This document shows, one piece after another, positions 33,734 through 41,851 of a stretch of DNA of 64,000 nucleotides. Under the pieces are notes generated by a model. It saw nothing but the letters and a program-made list of their open reading frames with translations. It did not search any database and was not told where the DNA came from. The stretch spans positions 660,954 through 724,953 of the forward strand of contig NZ_GG729934.1 in assembly GCF_000160135.1 (NCBI RefSeq), written 5' to 3'. The stretch is from Oribacterium sp. oral taxon 078 str. F0262 (GTDB lineage Bacteria; Bacillota; Clostridia; Lachnospirales; Lachnospiraceae). Each line of letters starts with the position of its first letter. Position 1 is the first letter of the stretch. The position numbers were made by a program, and so were the translations under genes.

Positions 33734-33969
33734 TCGTCAGAGAAAACTACGGCGAAGCACACATCAGGGAACTCCAAGTGGGAAGTAAATGTGATCCCGG
33801 CCTGATTGAACGTGCCTTGTTTGCATTCGGCCTTCTTGAAGCATTGTCAAAAGTTGGTCTGTCCTTTACGTTCAAGGGTGGAACCAGCTTGCTGCTGTTG
33901 CTTTCCAAGCAGATGCGCTTGTCTACAGACATCGACACGGAACAGCCGTGTCGTCCCTATTCTCCGTGA
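33730..33969 (+). pseudogene. AbiEii nucleotidyltransferase toxin, N-terminal fragment
   Basis: The 79-residue frame begins like AbiEii/AbiGii toxins and contains the conserved FTFKGGTSLLLLLSKQMRLSTDID, in which the GG-S and the D-D of the nucleotidyltransferase site are seen. After this the sequence changes abruptly (near 33940) and stops within the 3' end of the opposite-strand DUF134-NifX gene. The rest of the toxin, about 200 residues, is deleted. Confidence 0.8.
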
Positions 33970-34784
33970 TGGTTGCGGCAGCCCTCATCGCCATGCTTGT
34001 GTCCGCCGCTGTGCTCTTTCCCGTGATGCTGCCCACAGCCATGCTCTTCCCCGTGGTGATGCCCGCAGCCATGCTCCTCCCCGTGGTGATGTCCGCAGCT
34101 GTGGCCTTCTCCGTGGGCGTGGCCGTGCTGACCGCACTTGACGTTTGGATCATACTGAAGTGTCCCCTCCGCCAGCGCTTTGGCCGCGGCGTCCGCAGAA
34201 CCGGAGACTCCGCCGTAGAGTCGGATGCCCGCCTCCGCCAATGCGTTTTGCGCCCCCATTCCGATACCGCCGCAGATCAGAGAATCTACCTGAGCGGCTT
34301 TCAGAAAAGACGCCAGCGCTCCGTGTCCGCTGCCGTTGGTATCTGCGATCTGCTCGGAAATTATTTTTCCGTCCTCCGCGTCATAAAACTTAAACTGCTC
34401 GCTGTGGCCGAAATGCTGGAAGATTTCTCCATTTTCGTAAGTGACTGCTATTCTCATGCTTTTCTTTCCTTTCTGGATGATGTTTTCCGTTCCCTGACTG
34501 TTGAGTCGATAATTGCCGCCGCGGATCAGCAGGCGTTTTCCGTCTACCAGCGCTTCCGCCAGCTTCCGGCGTGCACAGTTATAGATGGCGGTGACAGTGG
34601 TGCGGGCCACTCCCATATGGCCGGCGCATTGCTCCTGAGTCATCCCTTCGCGGTCGAGCAGACGAATCGTTTCGAACTCGTCCAGGCTCATTATGACCGG
34701 TTCCTCCTCTGTGTCCTCCTCTGGGGAGAACTCCCAGCAGTCCGGATAGGCGCCGATCCATCTGCAGCGCTGCTTTCTCGGCAC
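33957..34784 (-). CDS. DUF134 helix-turn-helix protein fused to a NifX/NifB-type domain with His-rich tail
   Basis: The 275-residue protein has three parts. Residues 1-98 are DUF134, a sigma-like helix-turn-helix domain (LDEFETIRLLDREGMTQEQCAGHMGVARTTVTAIY). Residues 108-215 are a dinitrogenase iron-molybdenum cofactor-type domain (AVTYENGEIFQHFGHSEQFKFY, SLICGGIGMGAQNALAEAGI). The tail, residues 225-275, repeats CGHHHGEEHG units and should bind metal. Usually the two domains are separate proteins. Start is GTG 34784 behind AAAGGAGGTG. It probably senses metal or iron-sulfur status and controls itself. Confidence 0.85.
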   Translation of the reverse strand: MPRKQRCRWIGAYPDCWEFSPEEDTEEEPVIMSLDEFETIRLLDREGMTQEQCAGHMGVARTTVTAIYNCARRKLAEALVDGKRLLIRGGNYRLNSQGTENIIQKGKKSMRIAVTYENGEIFQHFGHSEQFKFYDAEDGKIISEQIADTNGSGHGALASFLKAAQVDSLICGGIGMGAQNALAEAGIRLYGGVSGSADAAAKALAEGTLQYDPNVKCGQHGHAHGEGHSCGHHHGEEHGCGHHHGEEHGCGQHHGKEHSGGHKHGDEGCRNHHGE

Positions 34785-34800
34785 GGGAGCACCTCCTTTC

Positions 34801-34847
34801 TGACATATGTCATTAAAAAGAATAGCATTATTTCAGACATATGTCAA
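34801..34847 (-). promoter_or_regulatory. Promoter of the DUF134-NifX gene with two GACATATGTC operators
   Basis: On the minus strand TTGACA (34847-34842), a 17-base spacer and TATTCT (34824-34819) form the promoter. The palindrome GACATATGTC occurs twice, at 34836-34845 over the -35 box and at 34802-34811 downstream of the -10 box (there as TGACATATGTCA). Two sites 34 bases apart, about three helical turns, suggest cooperative self-repression. Confidence 0.75.
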
Positions 34848-34982
34848 GAATAAGAGCAGAATCCTTCGGCAAAATGAGGCAGGGGGGATCTCAGCGCCGC
34901 GGCTTTGCTTCTGATTCGCCTTGCGCATAAAGTGCATGGCTTTGGAGCTTGACACCGGATCGGCAGGGTTGTATAAGGAATC

Positions 34983-35060
34983 AAGCGAAGAGGAAGGAAG
35001 ATATAGAAGAAGGAAGAGATAGAAAAAAAGAGATAGAAAAAAGAAAGAGATAGAAGGAGG
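34983..35060 (+). repeat. Purine-only leader with GAGATAGAA repeats
   Basis: About 75 bases consist almost only of A and G. The words AGAGATAGAA and GAAGGAAGA recur, ending in the Shine-Dalgarno of the next gene. Similar tracts precede the HAD gene (40776-40838) and the PTS gene (41700-41840). It looks like simple-sequence expansion around a ribosome binding site. Confidence 0.5.
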
Positions 35061-35066
35061 AAGAGC

Positions 35067-35312
35067 ATGATTACAGTCTATGGTATGCCGAGCTGTCCGG
35101 ACTGCGAGACGGTGGAGAAAGAGATCCGCGGCAATGAAAATTTCCGCTTCGTGGACATCGGTTCCCATGTGGGAAAGATGAAGGAATTTCTCCGTCTTCG
35201 TGACAAGAACCCGGCATTTGATGAGGCAAAGAGGAATGGCTATATCGGGATTCCCTGCTTTTTGAGGGAGGATGGAAGCGTGACACTGAGTGCGGAGGAT
35301 GTGGGACTTTAA
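35067..35312 (+). CDS. Glutaredoxin-like protein
   Basis: The 81-residue protein has the thioredoxin-fold start ITVYGMPSCPDCETVEKEI with a CxxC pair (CPDC, residues 10-13), and a later IGIPCFLREDGS with the conserved cis-proline. It would act in thiol-disulfide exchange in the cytosol. Substrates are unknown. AGGAGGAAG lies before the ATG, at the end of a purine-only leader. Confidence 0.8.
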   Translation: MITVYGMPSCPDCETVEKEIRGNENFRFVDIGSHVGKMKEFLRLRDKNPAFDEAKRNGYIGIPCFLREDGSVTLSAEDVGL

Positions 35313-35380
35313 GAGAGGACCGAAGAAAAAAGAAGTCTTCGCGGAGGCAGAGGCTTCTTTTTTGAAGAAAGGGAAGAAGT

Positions 35381-35605
35381 ATGAATCTGATGGAGAAGAT
35401 GGAGATCGGGGCGCAGCTGAAGCGCTTTCAGGAGAATCATCCGAAGGTGTCTCGCTTTTTGAAGCTTGAGTTCGGGCGAGGCCTTCCGGAAGGAACTGTG
35501 CTGGAGCTTCGTATAAAAAAGCCCGGGGAAAAGGAACTGATCAGCAATATGAAGCTTTGCCCGGATGATGTAAAGCTCTTGCAAAAGCTGCTCAGTGCGC
35601 ATTGA
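35381..35605 (+). CDS. Small conserved protein of unknown function (74 aa)
   Basis: The protein begins MNLMEKMEIGAQLKRFQENHPKVSRFLKLE and ends VKLLQKLLSAH, with charged helices at both ends and a short beta part (GTVLELRIKKPGE) between. It has no cysteine or membrane helix. A GAAGGGAAGAAG precedes the start. Its 3' end overlaps the converging chloride channel gene by 14 bases. I recall similar small proteins from Lachnospiraceae without a known role. Confidence 0.6.
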   Translation: MNLMEKMEIGAQLKRFQENHPKVSRFLKLEFGRGLPEGTVLELRIKKPGEKELISNMKLCPDDVKLLQKLLSAH

Positions 35606-36854
35606 TATTCAGCTCTTCCTCGGAGACCCTGGAGTAGAGAATCTTCTGAGCAGAGTAGATGCCGTAGTTTCCGGAGAAGAGGTAGGTGATCGCGACAGCC
35701 ATCAGAAAGTAGGAGGAGGCCTGGAAGCCGAACATCTCGCAGCTTATGAGGAGCGCCGCGATGGGGCAGTTGGTCACGCCGCAGAAGACGCAGGTCATGC
35801 CGATGGCGGAGAAGAGGCGGGGATCCATGCCGAAAAGGCAGGCAGCCGCATTTCCGAAGACCGCACCGATAAAGAGGGAGGGGACAATTTCACCTCCCTG
35901 GAAGCCTCCGGCGAGGGAGAGCGCGGTGAAGAGGATCTTAAGGAGAAAGGCGTAGGGAGCGGCGCGGAAGCCCTGGTCTACGACAGCAGAAACGATGGTA
36001 TGCATGCCGGTTCCGTTGTAGCTTTGGTCTCCGACGGCGAGGGTCAGGGAAAGGACGGCGATGCCCGCGATGAAGCTTCGGAGATAGGTGTTTTCCAGGT
36101 ATTTGTTCAGTAGGGCCTTGATCCGATGCACACTCACGCAGAAGAGTACACTCACCAGAGCGCAGAGAAAGGCAAAGAGAATCGTGAGAAGGGCGCTGTG
36201 AGCGCTGAAATCCGCCACCTCGTTTACGAGCATGGCGCTTTCTTTTGCTCCGAGAAATTCCGCGACCAGGTGGGCGGTCAGGGCGGAGACCACGCAGGGG
36301 ACGAAGGCAAAGTAGTAGATATTCCCCACGGTACTGATCTCCATCGCGAGCACGGCGGCCGCGAGGGGAGTGCCGAAGAGGGCGGAGAAGGCGGCGCTCA
36401 TGCCGCACATTATGAGCTGCCTTCGATCGTTATCCCGGAAATGAAAAATCCTTCCGAGGAGATTTCCGAGAGAGCCTCCCACCTGGAGAGCCGCACCCTC
36501 CCGACCGACGGAGGCGCCGAAGAGGTGGGAGAGGATGGAGGAGAGGATGATGAGCGGGGCCATCTTTCCGGGGACGCGGTCTCCCGTCCGGATCGCCTCC
36601 AGGACGAGATTGGTCCCCTTGGGCTGCCTGACGCCGAGGAGGCGGTAGTAGAATACGATGGCGAGGCCGGCGAAGGGAAGGAAGAAGATCAGCCGGGGAT
36701 GGGAGAGACGGAAGCCGGTGACGAAGACGATCGCATTCGCGAATTCTGCAGAGATCGCTCCGACGAAGATCCCGCAGAGGATCCCAAACAGGATCCATTT
36801 GAGTCCCCGAAGATAGATCCGTCCGACATGCATGGCGTAATCCCGGTAAATCAT
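35592..36854 (-). CDS. ClC-family chloride channel or transporter
   Basis: The 420-residue protein has about ten membrane helices and the ClC filter motifs: GASVGREGAALQVG (GREGP-type, with A for P), GTPLAAAVLAMEI (gating glutamate) and GGEIVPSLFIGAVFGN. It belongs to the voltage-gated ClC group lacking CBS domains. The start at 36854 (MIYRDYAM) is set by AGAAAGGA; longer in-frame extensions upstream run into repeats and are unlikely. It may carry chloride or fluoride. Confidence 0.85.
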   Translation of the reverse strand: MIYRDYAMHVGRIYLRGLKWILFGILCGIFVGAISAEFANAIVFVTGFRLSHPRLIFFLPFAGLAIVFYYRLLGVRQPKGTNLVLEAIRTGDRVPGKMAPLIILSSILSHLFGASVGREGAALQVGGSLGNLLGRIFHFRDNDRRQLIMCGMSAAFSALFGTPLAAAVLAMEISTVGNIYYFAFVPCVVSALTAHLVAEFLGAKESAMLVNEVADFSAHSALLTILFAFLCALVSVLFCVSVHRIKALLNKYLENTYLRSFIAGIAVLSLTLAVGDQSYNGTGMHTIVSAVVDQGFRAAPYAFLLKILFTALSLAGGFQGGEIVPSLFIGAVFGNAAACLFGMDPRLFSAIGMTCVFCGVTNCPIAALLISCEMFGFQASSYFLMAVAITYLFSGNYGIYSAQKILYSRVSEEELNINAH

Positions 36855-36908
36855 ATTTGTCCTTTCTGTTTCCATTTCCATTCCTTGTCTCCTGCCGTCC
36901 CTTGTCCC

Positions 36909-37190
36909 GCCAGCCGGTCTGACGCGGAAGCATCTCTCCCGGCTGCTGTATCCTATAGACTTATACTGTCCCCCTGCTCCGCCGGTTTGACGCGGGAGCA
37001 CCTATTCTGACTGCCGTACCCTGCGGACCTATGCCGTTCTTTTGCTTGCGCCGGCCCGATGCGGAAGCTCTCATGTCGGCCGCCGCACTCTATGGACTTC
37101 TGTCTGAGGGAAATGTCCCGCCGGTCCGATGCGGGAGCCCTTACTCCGGTTGCCATATCCTTTGGACTCATGTCTGAGGGAAATTCCGGG
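36909..37190. repeat. Four degenerate 69-bp tandem repeats
   Basis: The core GCCGGTYYGAYGCGGRAGC starts at 36913, 36981, 37050 and 37120, spaced 68, 69 and 70 bases. Between cores each unit carries a variant of TATCCTATGGACTTATGTCTGAGGGAAA, best kept in the last two units. The array lies between the chloride channel gene and the fructokinase terminator and codes for nothing convincing on either strand. It forms the upstream region of the channel gene. Confidence 0.75.
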
Positions 37191-37199
37191 ACAAAGGCA

Positions 37200-37226
37200 G
37201 CCTGCCCGCGGATCAGCAGGGCAGGC
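37200..37226 (-). terminator. Stem-loop behind the fructokinase gene
   Basis: A perfect 8-bp stem GCCTGCCC/GGGCAGGC encloses an 11-base loop. On the minus strand it is followed by TGCCTTTG, a weak T tract. It lies about 80 bases behind the stop of the ROK gene. Confidence 0.55.
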
Positions 37227-37304
37227 TATAAATAGCCGACGGGAGAAAAGCCCGCTTGAAGCATAAGAAGCAGATTGAAGCATAAGAAGCATAAGAGGAG
37301 GGCG

Positions 37305-38198
37305 TCAAGCTCTGGCAGAAGCAGCGCTTCTCTCCTTTTCCTCGATGGCGAGCCGGATGCAGCCCATGATGCCCTGGTCGTCGTGAAGGCTCGCCGGGAC
37401 GATATAGCTTGTGATATCGGAAAGCTCTTTCGTGTGGAGGTAGCCGTTCAGCTGGGAGACGACCTGCCTTCGAATCATGGGGAAGAGCTGCTCCTGGTGC
37501 ATGACGCCGCCTCCGAGGATGATCCGCTTCGGACTCAGGGAGAGGATCAGATTGCAAAGTGCCTGCGCGATATAGTAGGCTTCGATCTCCCAGGCCTTTT
37601 GATTGTCCGCGAGCTCCCTGCCTGTTCTGCCCCAGCGCTCTTCCAGCGCGGGCCCCGAGGCCATTCCCTCAAAGCAGTTTCCGTGGAAGGGGCAGTGACC
37701 CGTATAGGGATCGTCCGGGTGCGGGACGAGGAGCATATGGCCGACTTCCGGGTGGAGCATGCCGTGGACGAGATTCCCCCCCGAGAGGATGCCGCCGCCG
37801 ACACCTGTTCCGATCGTGAGGTAGATGACATCGCGGAGGCCCTTTGAGCTTCCGTAGCACACCTCTCCGAGGAGAGAGCCGTTGACATCCGTGTCAAAGC
37901 CGACCGGAACGGACAGAGCGTCCCTCAGTGCCCCGACGATGTTATAGTTTTTCCACTTTAGCTTCGGCGTCGTCGTGATATAGCCGTAGGTTTCGGAACC
38001 TCTGTCCAGGTCGATCGGCCCGAAGCAGGCGACGCCGAGTGCTTCGATCGGCCTCCCTCTGAAGTAATCGATGATCTTCGGGATCGTGATTTCCGGTTCT
38101 ATCGTCGGAATAGAAAGCTGTTCGTAAATCTTCCCGTTCTCGTCACCCAAGGCGCAGATCATTTTCGTTCCGCCGGCTTCCAGTGCTCCATACAGCAT
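37305..38198 (-). CDS. scrK: ROK-family fructokinase
   Basis: The 297-residue protein belongs to the ROK sugar kinases. The start reads MLYGALEAGGTKMICALG with the phosphate-binding DxGxT variant EAGGTK. VGFDTDVNGSLLGE holds the catalytic aspartate. IYLTIGTGVGGGILSGG and HPEVGHMLLVPHPDD, with CPFHGNCFEGMASGPA (zinc-binding cysteines and histidines), match bacterial fructokinases. It makes fructose-6-phosphate from fructose, which amylosucrase across the intergenic space releases from sucrose. The ATG at 38198 has GGGGGAGG upstream. Confidence 0.82.
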   Translation of the reverse strand: MLYGALEAGGTKMICALGDENGKIYEQLSIPTIEPEITIPKIIDYFRGRPIEALGVACFGPIDLDRGSETYGYITTTPKLKWKNYNIVGALRDALSVPVGFDTDVNGSLLGEVCYGSSKGLRDVIYLTIGTGVGGGILSGGNLVHGMLHPEVGHMLLVPHPDDPYTGHCPFHGNCFEGMASGPALEERWGRTGRELADNQKAWEIEAYYIAQALCNLILSLSPKRIILGGGVMHQEQLFPMIRRQVVSQLNGYLHTKELSDITSYIVPASLHDDQGIMGCIRLAIEEKERSAASARA

Positions 38199-38716
38199 AG
38201 ATAACCTCCCCCATTTATGTATGCTCATACTTAGCTGTGCTCGCGCGCAGCGATATCCTTCAGACTTCCAAGATCGTAAAGGCGCTGCCCCGGCGCTTTG
38301 TCCGTCTGCCGCCCCGACGCTGAAACGCCCCGAGTCTGTCCGATGGCAGACCTCTGCGCTTAGTGCGCGGCAGTCGGAGCGAGAGTGTCCTGTACCGGAC
38401 GGACAAGCGGCAGAAAGGGCGTCCTTACATATCCGCAGCTGTTGTCCCGTCAATATCCAAATGTCCGTGCGCGCGAGTTTGCCTCGCATTTGTCTGCCTG
38501 ACGGGGACGGATACACTTACCCAGTAGTATACCGGGAAAGGGCCAAAAAAATCAATCCTGAGTCGGAAAAAGCTTCAGATAAAGCTCCCGAGCATCGCTG
38601 CTTTTTTTCAGATAAACATAGCGATTTGTCTTAAGCGAAAAACAAACGGGTGAATTCTGCTAATTTATCTTTCGCCGCGGTGTGAAAAAAGATGGATACT
38701 GCCGGTTTTAAGAGAC
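38199..38716. other. GC-rich divergent intergenic region
   Basis: The space between the divergent fructokinase and amylosucrase genes holds no gene. 38240-38480 is GC-rich with many short inverted motifs. One of them, CAGTCGGAGCGAGAGTGTCC at about 38372, resembles the repeats at 52223 and 61974. No consensus promoter for the fructokinase gene was found by eye. Confidence 0.4.
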
Positions 38717-38745
38717 TTGTTGAATGAAATGAAAGTATTTATAAT
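38717..38745 (+). promoter_or_regulatory. Amylosucrase promoter
   Basis: TTGTTG (38717-38722), a 17-base spacer and TATAAT (38740-38745) form a good sigma-A promoter. It leaves an untranslated leader of about 170 bases before the amylosucrase start. No clear CcpA box is seen in it. Confidence 0.6.
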
Positions 38746-38921
38746 CATTAGATAAGGTGAAGCGAGAAAACATGCCGTATCTGCATGGGTGCGGAGGGAA
38801 GAGCCGCAGTGGAAGTTTCTTACGATGCGGAGAGAGGTCGGCAGTGTCAAGGGGGAGCGGAGAAGCATCCTGTGTGTTCAGAGCAGGAGGCGGATTTTTG
38901 CCTGTGCGGGAGGAGGGGAGA

Positions 38922-40775
38922 ATGTTCGCTGAGATAGAGCTGGAAACGGAATTCAAGGAGCGCCTGGAGCGAAATTATGATGAGCTGAAGTGGCTGTACG
39001 CAGAGCTTTATCATAATGACGGCCAGGCTTTTGATTATTTTCTCACAATGCTCCATGAATTCTATCATTCCCGTCCGGAGGAGCTCAGAGAGCAGGACAG
39101 AGTAAGGGAGGAGCATCCGGACTGGTACAAGGGGAACGATATGCTGGGCATGCTCCTCTACACGAGATGCTTCGGTAAGACTTTGGACGGCGTCCGGGAA
39201 AAGCTCGATTACCTCAAGGAGAGCGGCGTCAATTATGTTCACCTGATGCCGCTTCTCGAGAGTCCGGAGGGGCGTTCGGACGGGGGCTATGCGGTCTCTG
39301 ATTTCCGAAAGATCCAGCCGGAGCTTGGGAGCATGGAGGATCTCGCCGCACTCGCCTCTGACTGCCGAAAGAGGGGGATGAGCCTCTGCCTCGACTTTGT
39401 GATGAATCATACCTCGGAGGAGCATGAATGGGCTGTCCGCGCGCGAAACGGGGAGAAGGAATTCCAGGACCGCTACTTTTTCTTCGACAACTGGAATATC
39501 CCGAACGAGTTTGAGAAGACGGTTCCGCAGGTCTTTCCGCAGACGGCGCCCGGGAATTTCACCTGGTGCGAGGCCGTGCAAAAGGTGGTCATGACGACCT
39601 TCTATCCCTATCAATGGGATTTAAATTATGCGAATCCCACGGTCTTTAATGATATGTGCTCCAATATGCTCTACCTTTGCAATATCGGAGCGGATGTCTT
39701 CCGTCTGGATGCGGTGCCCTATATCTGGAAGAGGCTCGGCACAAACTGCAGAAATCTCCCGGAGGTCCATACGCTTGTACGCATCCTCCGGATGGCGACG
39801 GAGATCGTCTGTCCCGGGACCCTGCTTCTCGGGGAGGTCGTCATGGAGCCCTCGAAGGTCGTCCCCTATTTCGGGAGCAGAGGGAAGCCGGAGTGCCAGA
39901 TGCTCTACAATGTCACCACGATGGCGAGTACCTGGCATACCGTCGCGACCAAGGACGTGCGGCTCTTAAAGCATCAGCTCGGGCAGGTTTTCTCTCTCCC
40001 GAAGGAGTATATTTTCTTAAATTATCTCCGCTGCCATGATGACATCGGCTGGGGGCTGGACTTTCCCTTCCTCGCGCAGTTCGGCGTGAGGGAGGTGGAG
40101 CACAAGAGATTTCTGAACCATTATTTCCTCGGGGATTTCCCGGGCTCGGATTCGAGGGGGGAGCTCTACAACGATGATCCGCGCCTCGGAGATGCGAGAC
40201 TCTGCGGGACGACCGCCTCTCTCTGCGGCATCGAGGCCGCAGAATATGAGGGGGATGAGGAGAAGCTCGATAAGGCGATCCGCCTCGACATCATGCTTCA
40301 TGCCTTTCTCCTGAGCCAGTCCGGCATCCCCGTGATCTATTCGGGGGATGAGATCGGACAGAGGAATGATTACAGCTACCACGAGGATCCTCTCAAGTGG
40401 AGCGATTCCCGCTATCTCCACAGGGGGAGATTCCCCTGGGAGGAGGCAAAGCGCCGGAAGATGAAGGAGAGCCGGGAGGGGAGGATATTCCGGGCGATTC
40501 AGAGGCTTGTGAAGCTCCGCGAAAAGCACGGTGTCTTTGAGAGCGCGGCGGATGTCTGGATCCTGGAGTGCTGGAACGATCATGTCCTCGGGATCGGGCG
40601 CTATTACAAGGGGGAGAAGCTGCTGGCTCTCTTTAATTTCAGCGAGGAGGAGCAGACGGCCTGGATCAATGAGGTCGAGGATTATACGGACCTTCTGAGC
40701 CGGAAGAAATGCCCCGCGAAGGGCGTCAGTGTCCCGGGCTATGGATTTTTCTGGCTCTGCACGCGTTTCCGTTAG
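38922..40775 (+). CDS. Amylosucrase (GH13 family)
   Basis: The 617-residue protein splits sucrose and moves glucose onto an alpha-1,4-glucan, releasing fructose. An N-terminal helical domain (residues 1-75) precedes the GH13 barrel. The parts are VNYVHLMPLLESPEGRSDGGYAVSDF, DFVMNHTSEEHEW, GADVFRLDAVPYIWK (nucleophile near 260), LLGEVV (acid, about 303) and CHDDIGW (about 371), the last being typical of amylosucrase. No signal peptide. The start MFAEIEL is set by GGAGGGGAG. It faces a fructokinase gene, which suits its product. Confidence 0.85.
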   Translation: MFAEIELETEFKERLERNYDELKWLYAELYHNDGQAFDYFLTMLHEFYHSRPEELREQDRVREEHPDWYKGNDMLGMLLYTRCFGKTLDGVREKLDYLKESGVNYVHLMPLLESPEGRSDGGYAVSDFRKIQPELGSMEDLAALASDCRKRGMSLCLDFVMNHTSEEHEWAVRARNGEKEFQDRYFFFDNWNIPNEFEKTVPQVFPQTAPGNFTWCEAVQKVVMTTFYPYQWDLNYANPTVFNDMCSNMLYLCNIGADVFRLDAVPYIWKRLGTNCRNLPEVHTLVRILRMATEIVCPGTLLLGEVVMEPSKVVPYFGSRGKPECQMLYNVTTMASTWHTVATKDVRLLKHQLGQVFSLPKEYIFLNYLRCHDDIGWGLDFPFLAQFGVREVEHKRFLNHYFLGDFPGSDSRGELYNDDPRLGDARLCGTTASLCGIEAAEYEGDEEKLDKAIRLDIMLHAFLLSQSGIPVIYSGDEIGQRNDYSYHEDPLKWSDSRYLHRGRFPWEEAKRRKMKESREGRIFRAIQRLVKLREKHGVFESAADVWILECWNDHVLGIGRYYKGEKLLALFNFSEEEQTAWINEVEDYTDLLSRKKCPAKGVSVPGYGFFWLCTRFR

Positions 40776-40838
40776 CAAAGAGAAATAGAATAATAAAAAG
40801 ATAGAGGGATAGCAAAGAGAAATAGAGGGAAAAAGAGG

Positions 40839-41666
40839 ATGGGAAAGCTTATTTTTCTGGATATCGACGGCACGCTGGTTCCCGCGGGGACCAATGCTCC
40901 TCCCAAAAGCGCCGAGAGGGCGATCCGCCTGGCGCAGGAGAGGGGGCACCGGGTCTTTCTCTGCAGCGGGAGGAATCTCGGTATGCTGAGACCGCTGCTC
41001 CGATATCGGTTTGACGGTTATGTCGCAAGCTCCGGCGGCTATGTCGTCCTCGGGGAGGAGCTGCTCTACGACCATCCGATGAGCGATGAACAGCTTCGGA
41101 CAGCGCTGGACATTTTCCATAAAAACGGGGTCGTATGTACGATTGAGGGGAGGGATGGGAGCTTCTGTGATTCTGATCTGAAGAGTCTTCTCTCGGAGTC
41201 CGAGGAGGGAAATTCGGAGCTTCTCCGCTGGAAGAAGGCTGTATCCGAAAATCTCGGCATACGGCCGATGGAGGAATATGACGGTCAGCCGATCTATAAG
41301 ATCGTGATGGCGGCCCGGAGCGTAGGACAGATCGAAGCCTGCCGTCCGCCGCTGGAGAGGGACTTCAATTTTATGATCCAGGATATCCCGGAGTACGGCT
41401 GTGTAAACGGCGAGATGGTGGACCGGGCCTTCGACAAGGGGAAGGGAATCATCCGGATCGCGGAGCGGCTTGGAAGCGCGCTCTCCGACACCATCGGCTT
41501 CGGGGACAGCAGGAACGATCTTGAGATGATGGAGGTCTGCGGCTTTTCCGTCTGCATGGGGAACGGCTCGGAACAGCTCAAAAGCTTCGCGGACTATGTT
41601 TGTCCGCCGGTCACGGAGGACGGACTCGCGGAGGCCTTCCGCAGACTGGGGCTCACGGCATCCTGA
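40839..41666 (+). CDS. Cof-type HAD-IIB sugar phosphatase
   Basis: The 275-residue protein has all HAD motifs: LIFLDIDGTLVP (nucleophile aspartates, residues 5-7), FLCSGRNL, DKGKGIIRIAERL (lysine) and IGFGDSRNDLEMMEVCG. The large C2-type cap matches Cof/YidA-like enzymes that act on sugar phosphates. It lies between amylosucrase and the sucrose-type PTS permease, so it could dephosphorylate sucrose-6-phosphate or another intermediate; this is inference. Confidence 0.82.
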   Translation: MGKLIFLDIDGTLVPAGTNAPPKSAERAIRLAQERGHRVFLCSGRNLGMLRPLLRYRFDGYVASSGGYVVLGEELLYDHPMSDEQLRTALDIFHKNGVVCTIEGRDGSFCDSDLKSLLSESEEGNSELLRWKKAVSENLGIRPMEEYDGQPIYKIVMAARSVGQIEACRPPLERDFNFMIQDIPEYGCVNGEMVDRAFDKGKGIIRIAERLGSALSDTIGFGDSRNDLEMMEVCGFSVCMGNGSEQLKSFADYVCPPVTEDGLAEAFRRLGLTAS

Positions 41667-41851
41667 GAGGCTTTTGAAAACGCGCTGCGTGAAGTCGGAT
41701 AAGCGCCGGAAATTCGGATAAGAGGCGGTGGATAAGAGGCGGAGATAGAAGGAAGGCAAAAGAAAAGGAAAGCAAAATAAAAGAAAGGCAGAAGAAAAGA
41801 AAGGCAGAAGAAAAGCGGAAGAAAAACAGGGGCACAGGGAGGGGGAAGGCT

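Noticed and set aside
33948-34853. 301-codon open frame on the plus strand with hydrophobic repeats
   Set aside because: The repeats are the complement of the His-rich tail codons of the DUF134-NifX gene. That gene has a ribosome site and clear domains.
35326-35371. Terminator between the glutaredoxin gene and the next gene
   Set aside because: GAAG-type arms are short and the loop is long. The T run belongs to a purine/pyrimidine tract, so no reliable stem was found.
36126-37010. 294-codon plus-strand frame
   Set aside because: It is antisense to the ClC gene, Glu/Gly-rich without domain, and runs into the tandem repeats.
36913-37190. CRISPR-like array
   Set aside because: Unit length and spacing are regular, but whole units are similar and there are no unique spacers or cas genes, so this is a degenerate tandem repeat.
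38757-38921. N-terminal extension of amylosucrase
   Set aside because: The extra 55 residues are Gly/Ser/Arg-rich without family likeness, while GGAGGGGAG precedes ATG 38922.
40017-41759. 580-codon open frame on the minus strand
   Set aside because: It is antisense to the amylosucrase and HAD genes, whose motifs are clear. Long antisense frames arise here because the coding strands are GC- and purine-rich.
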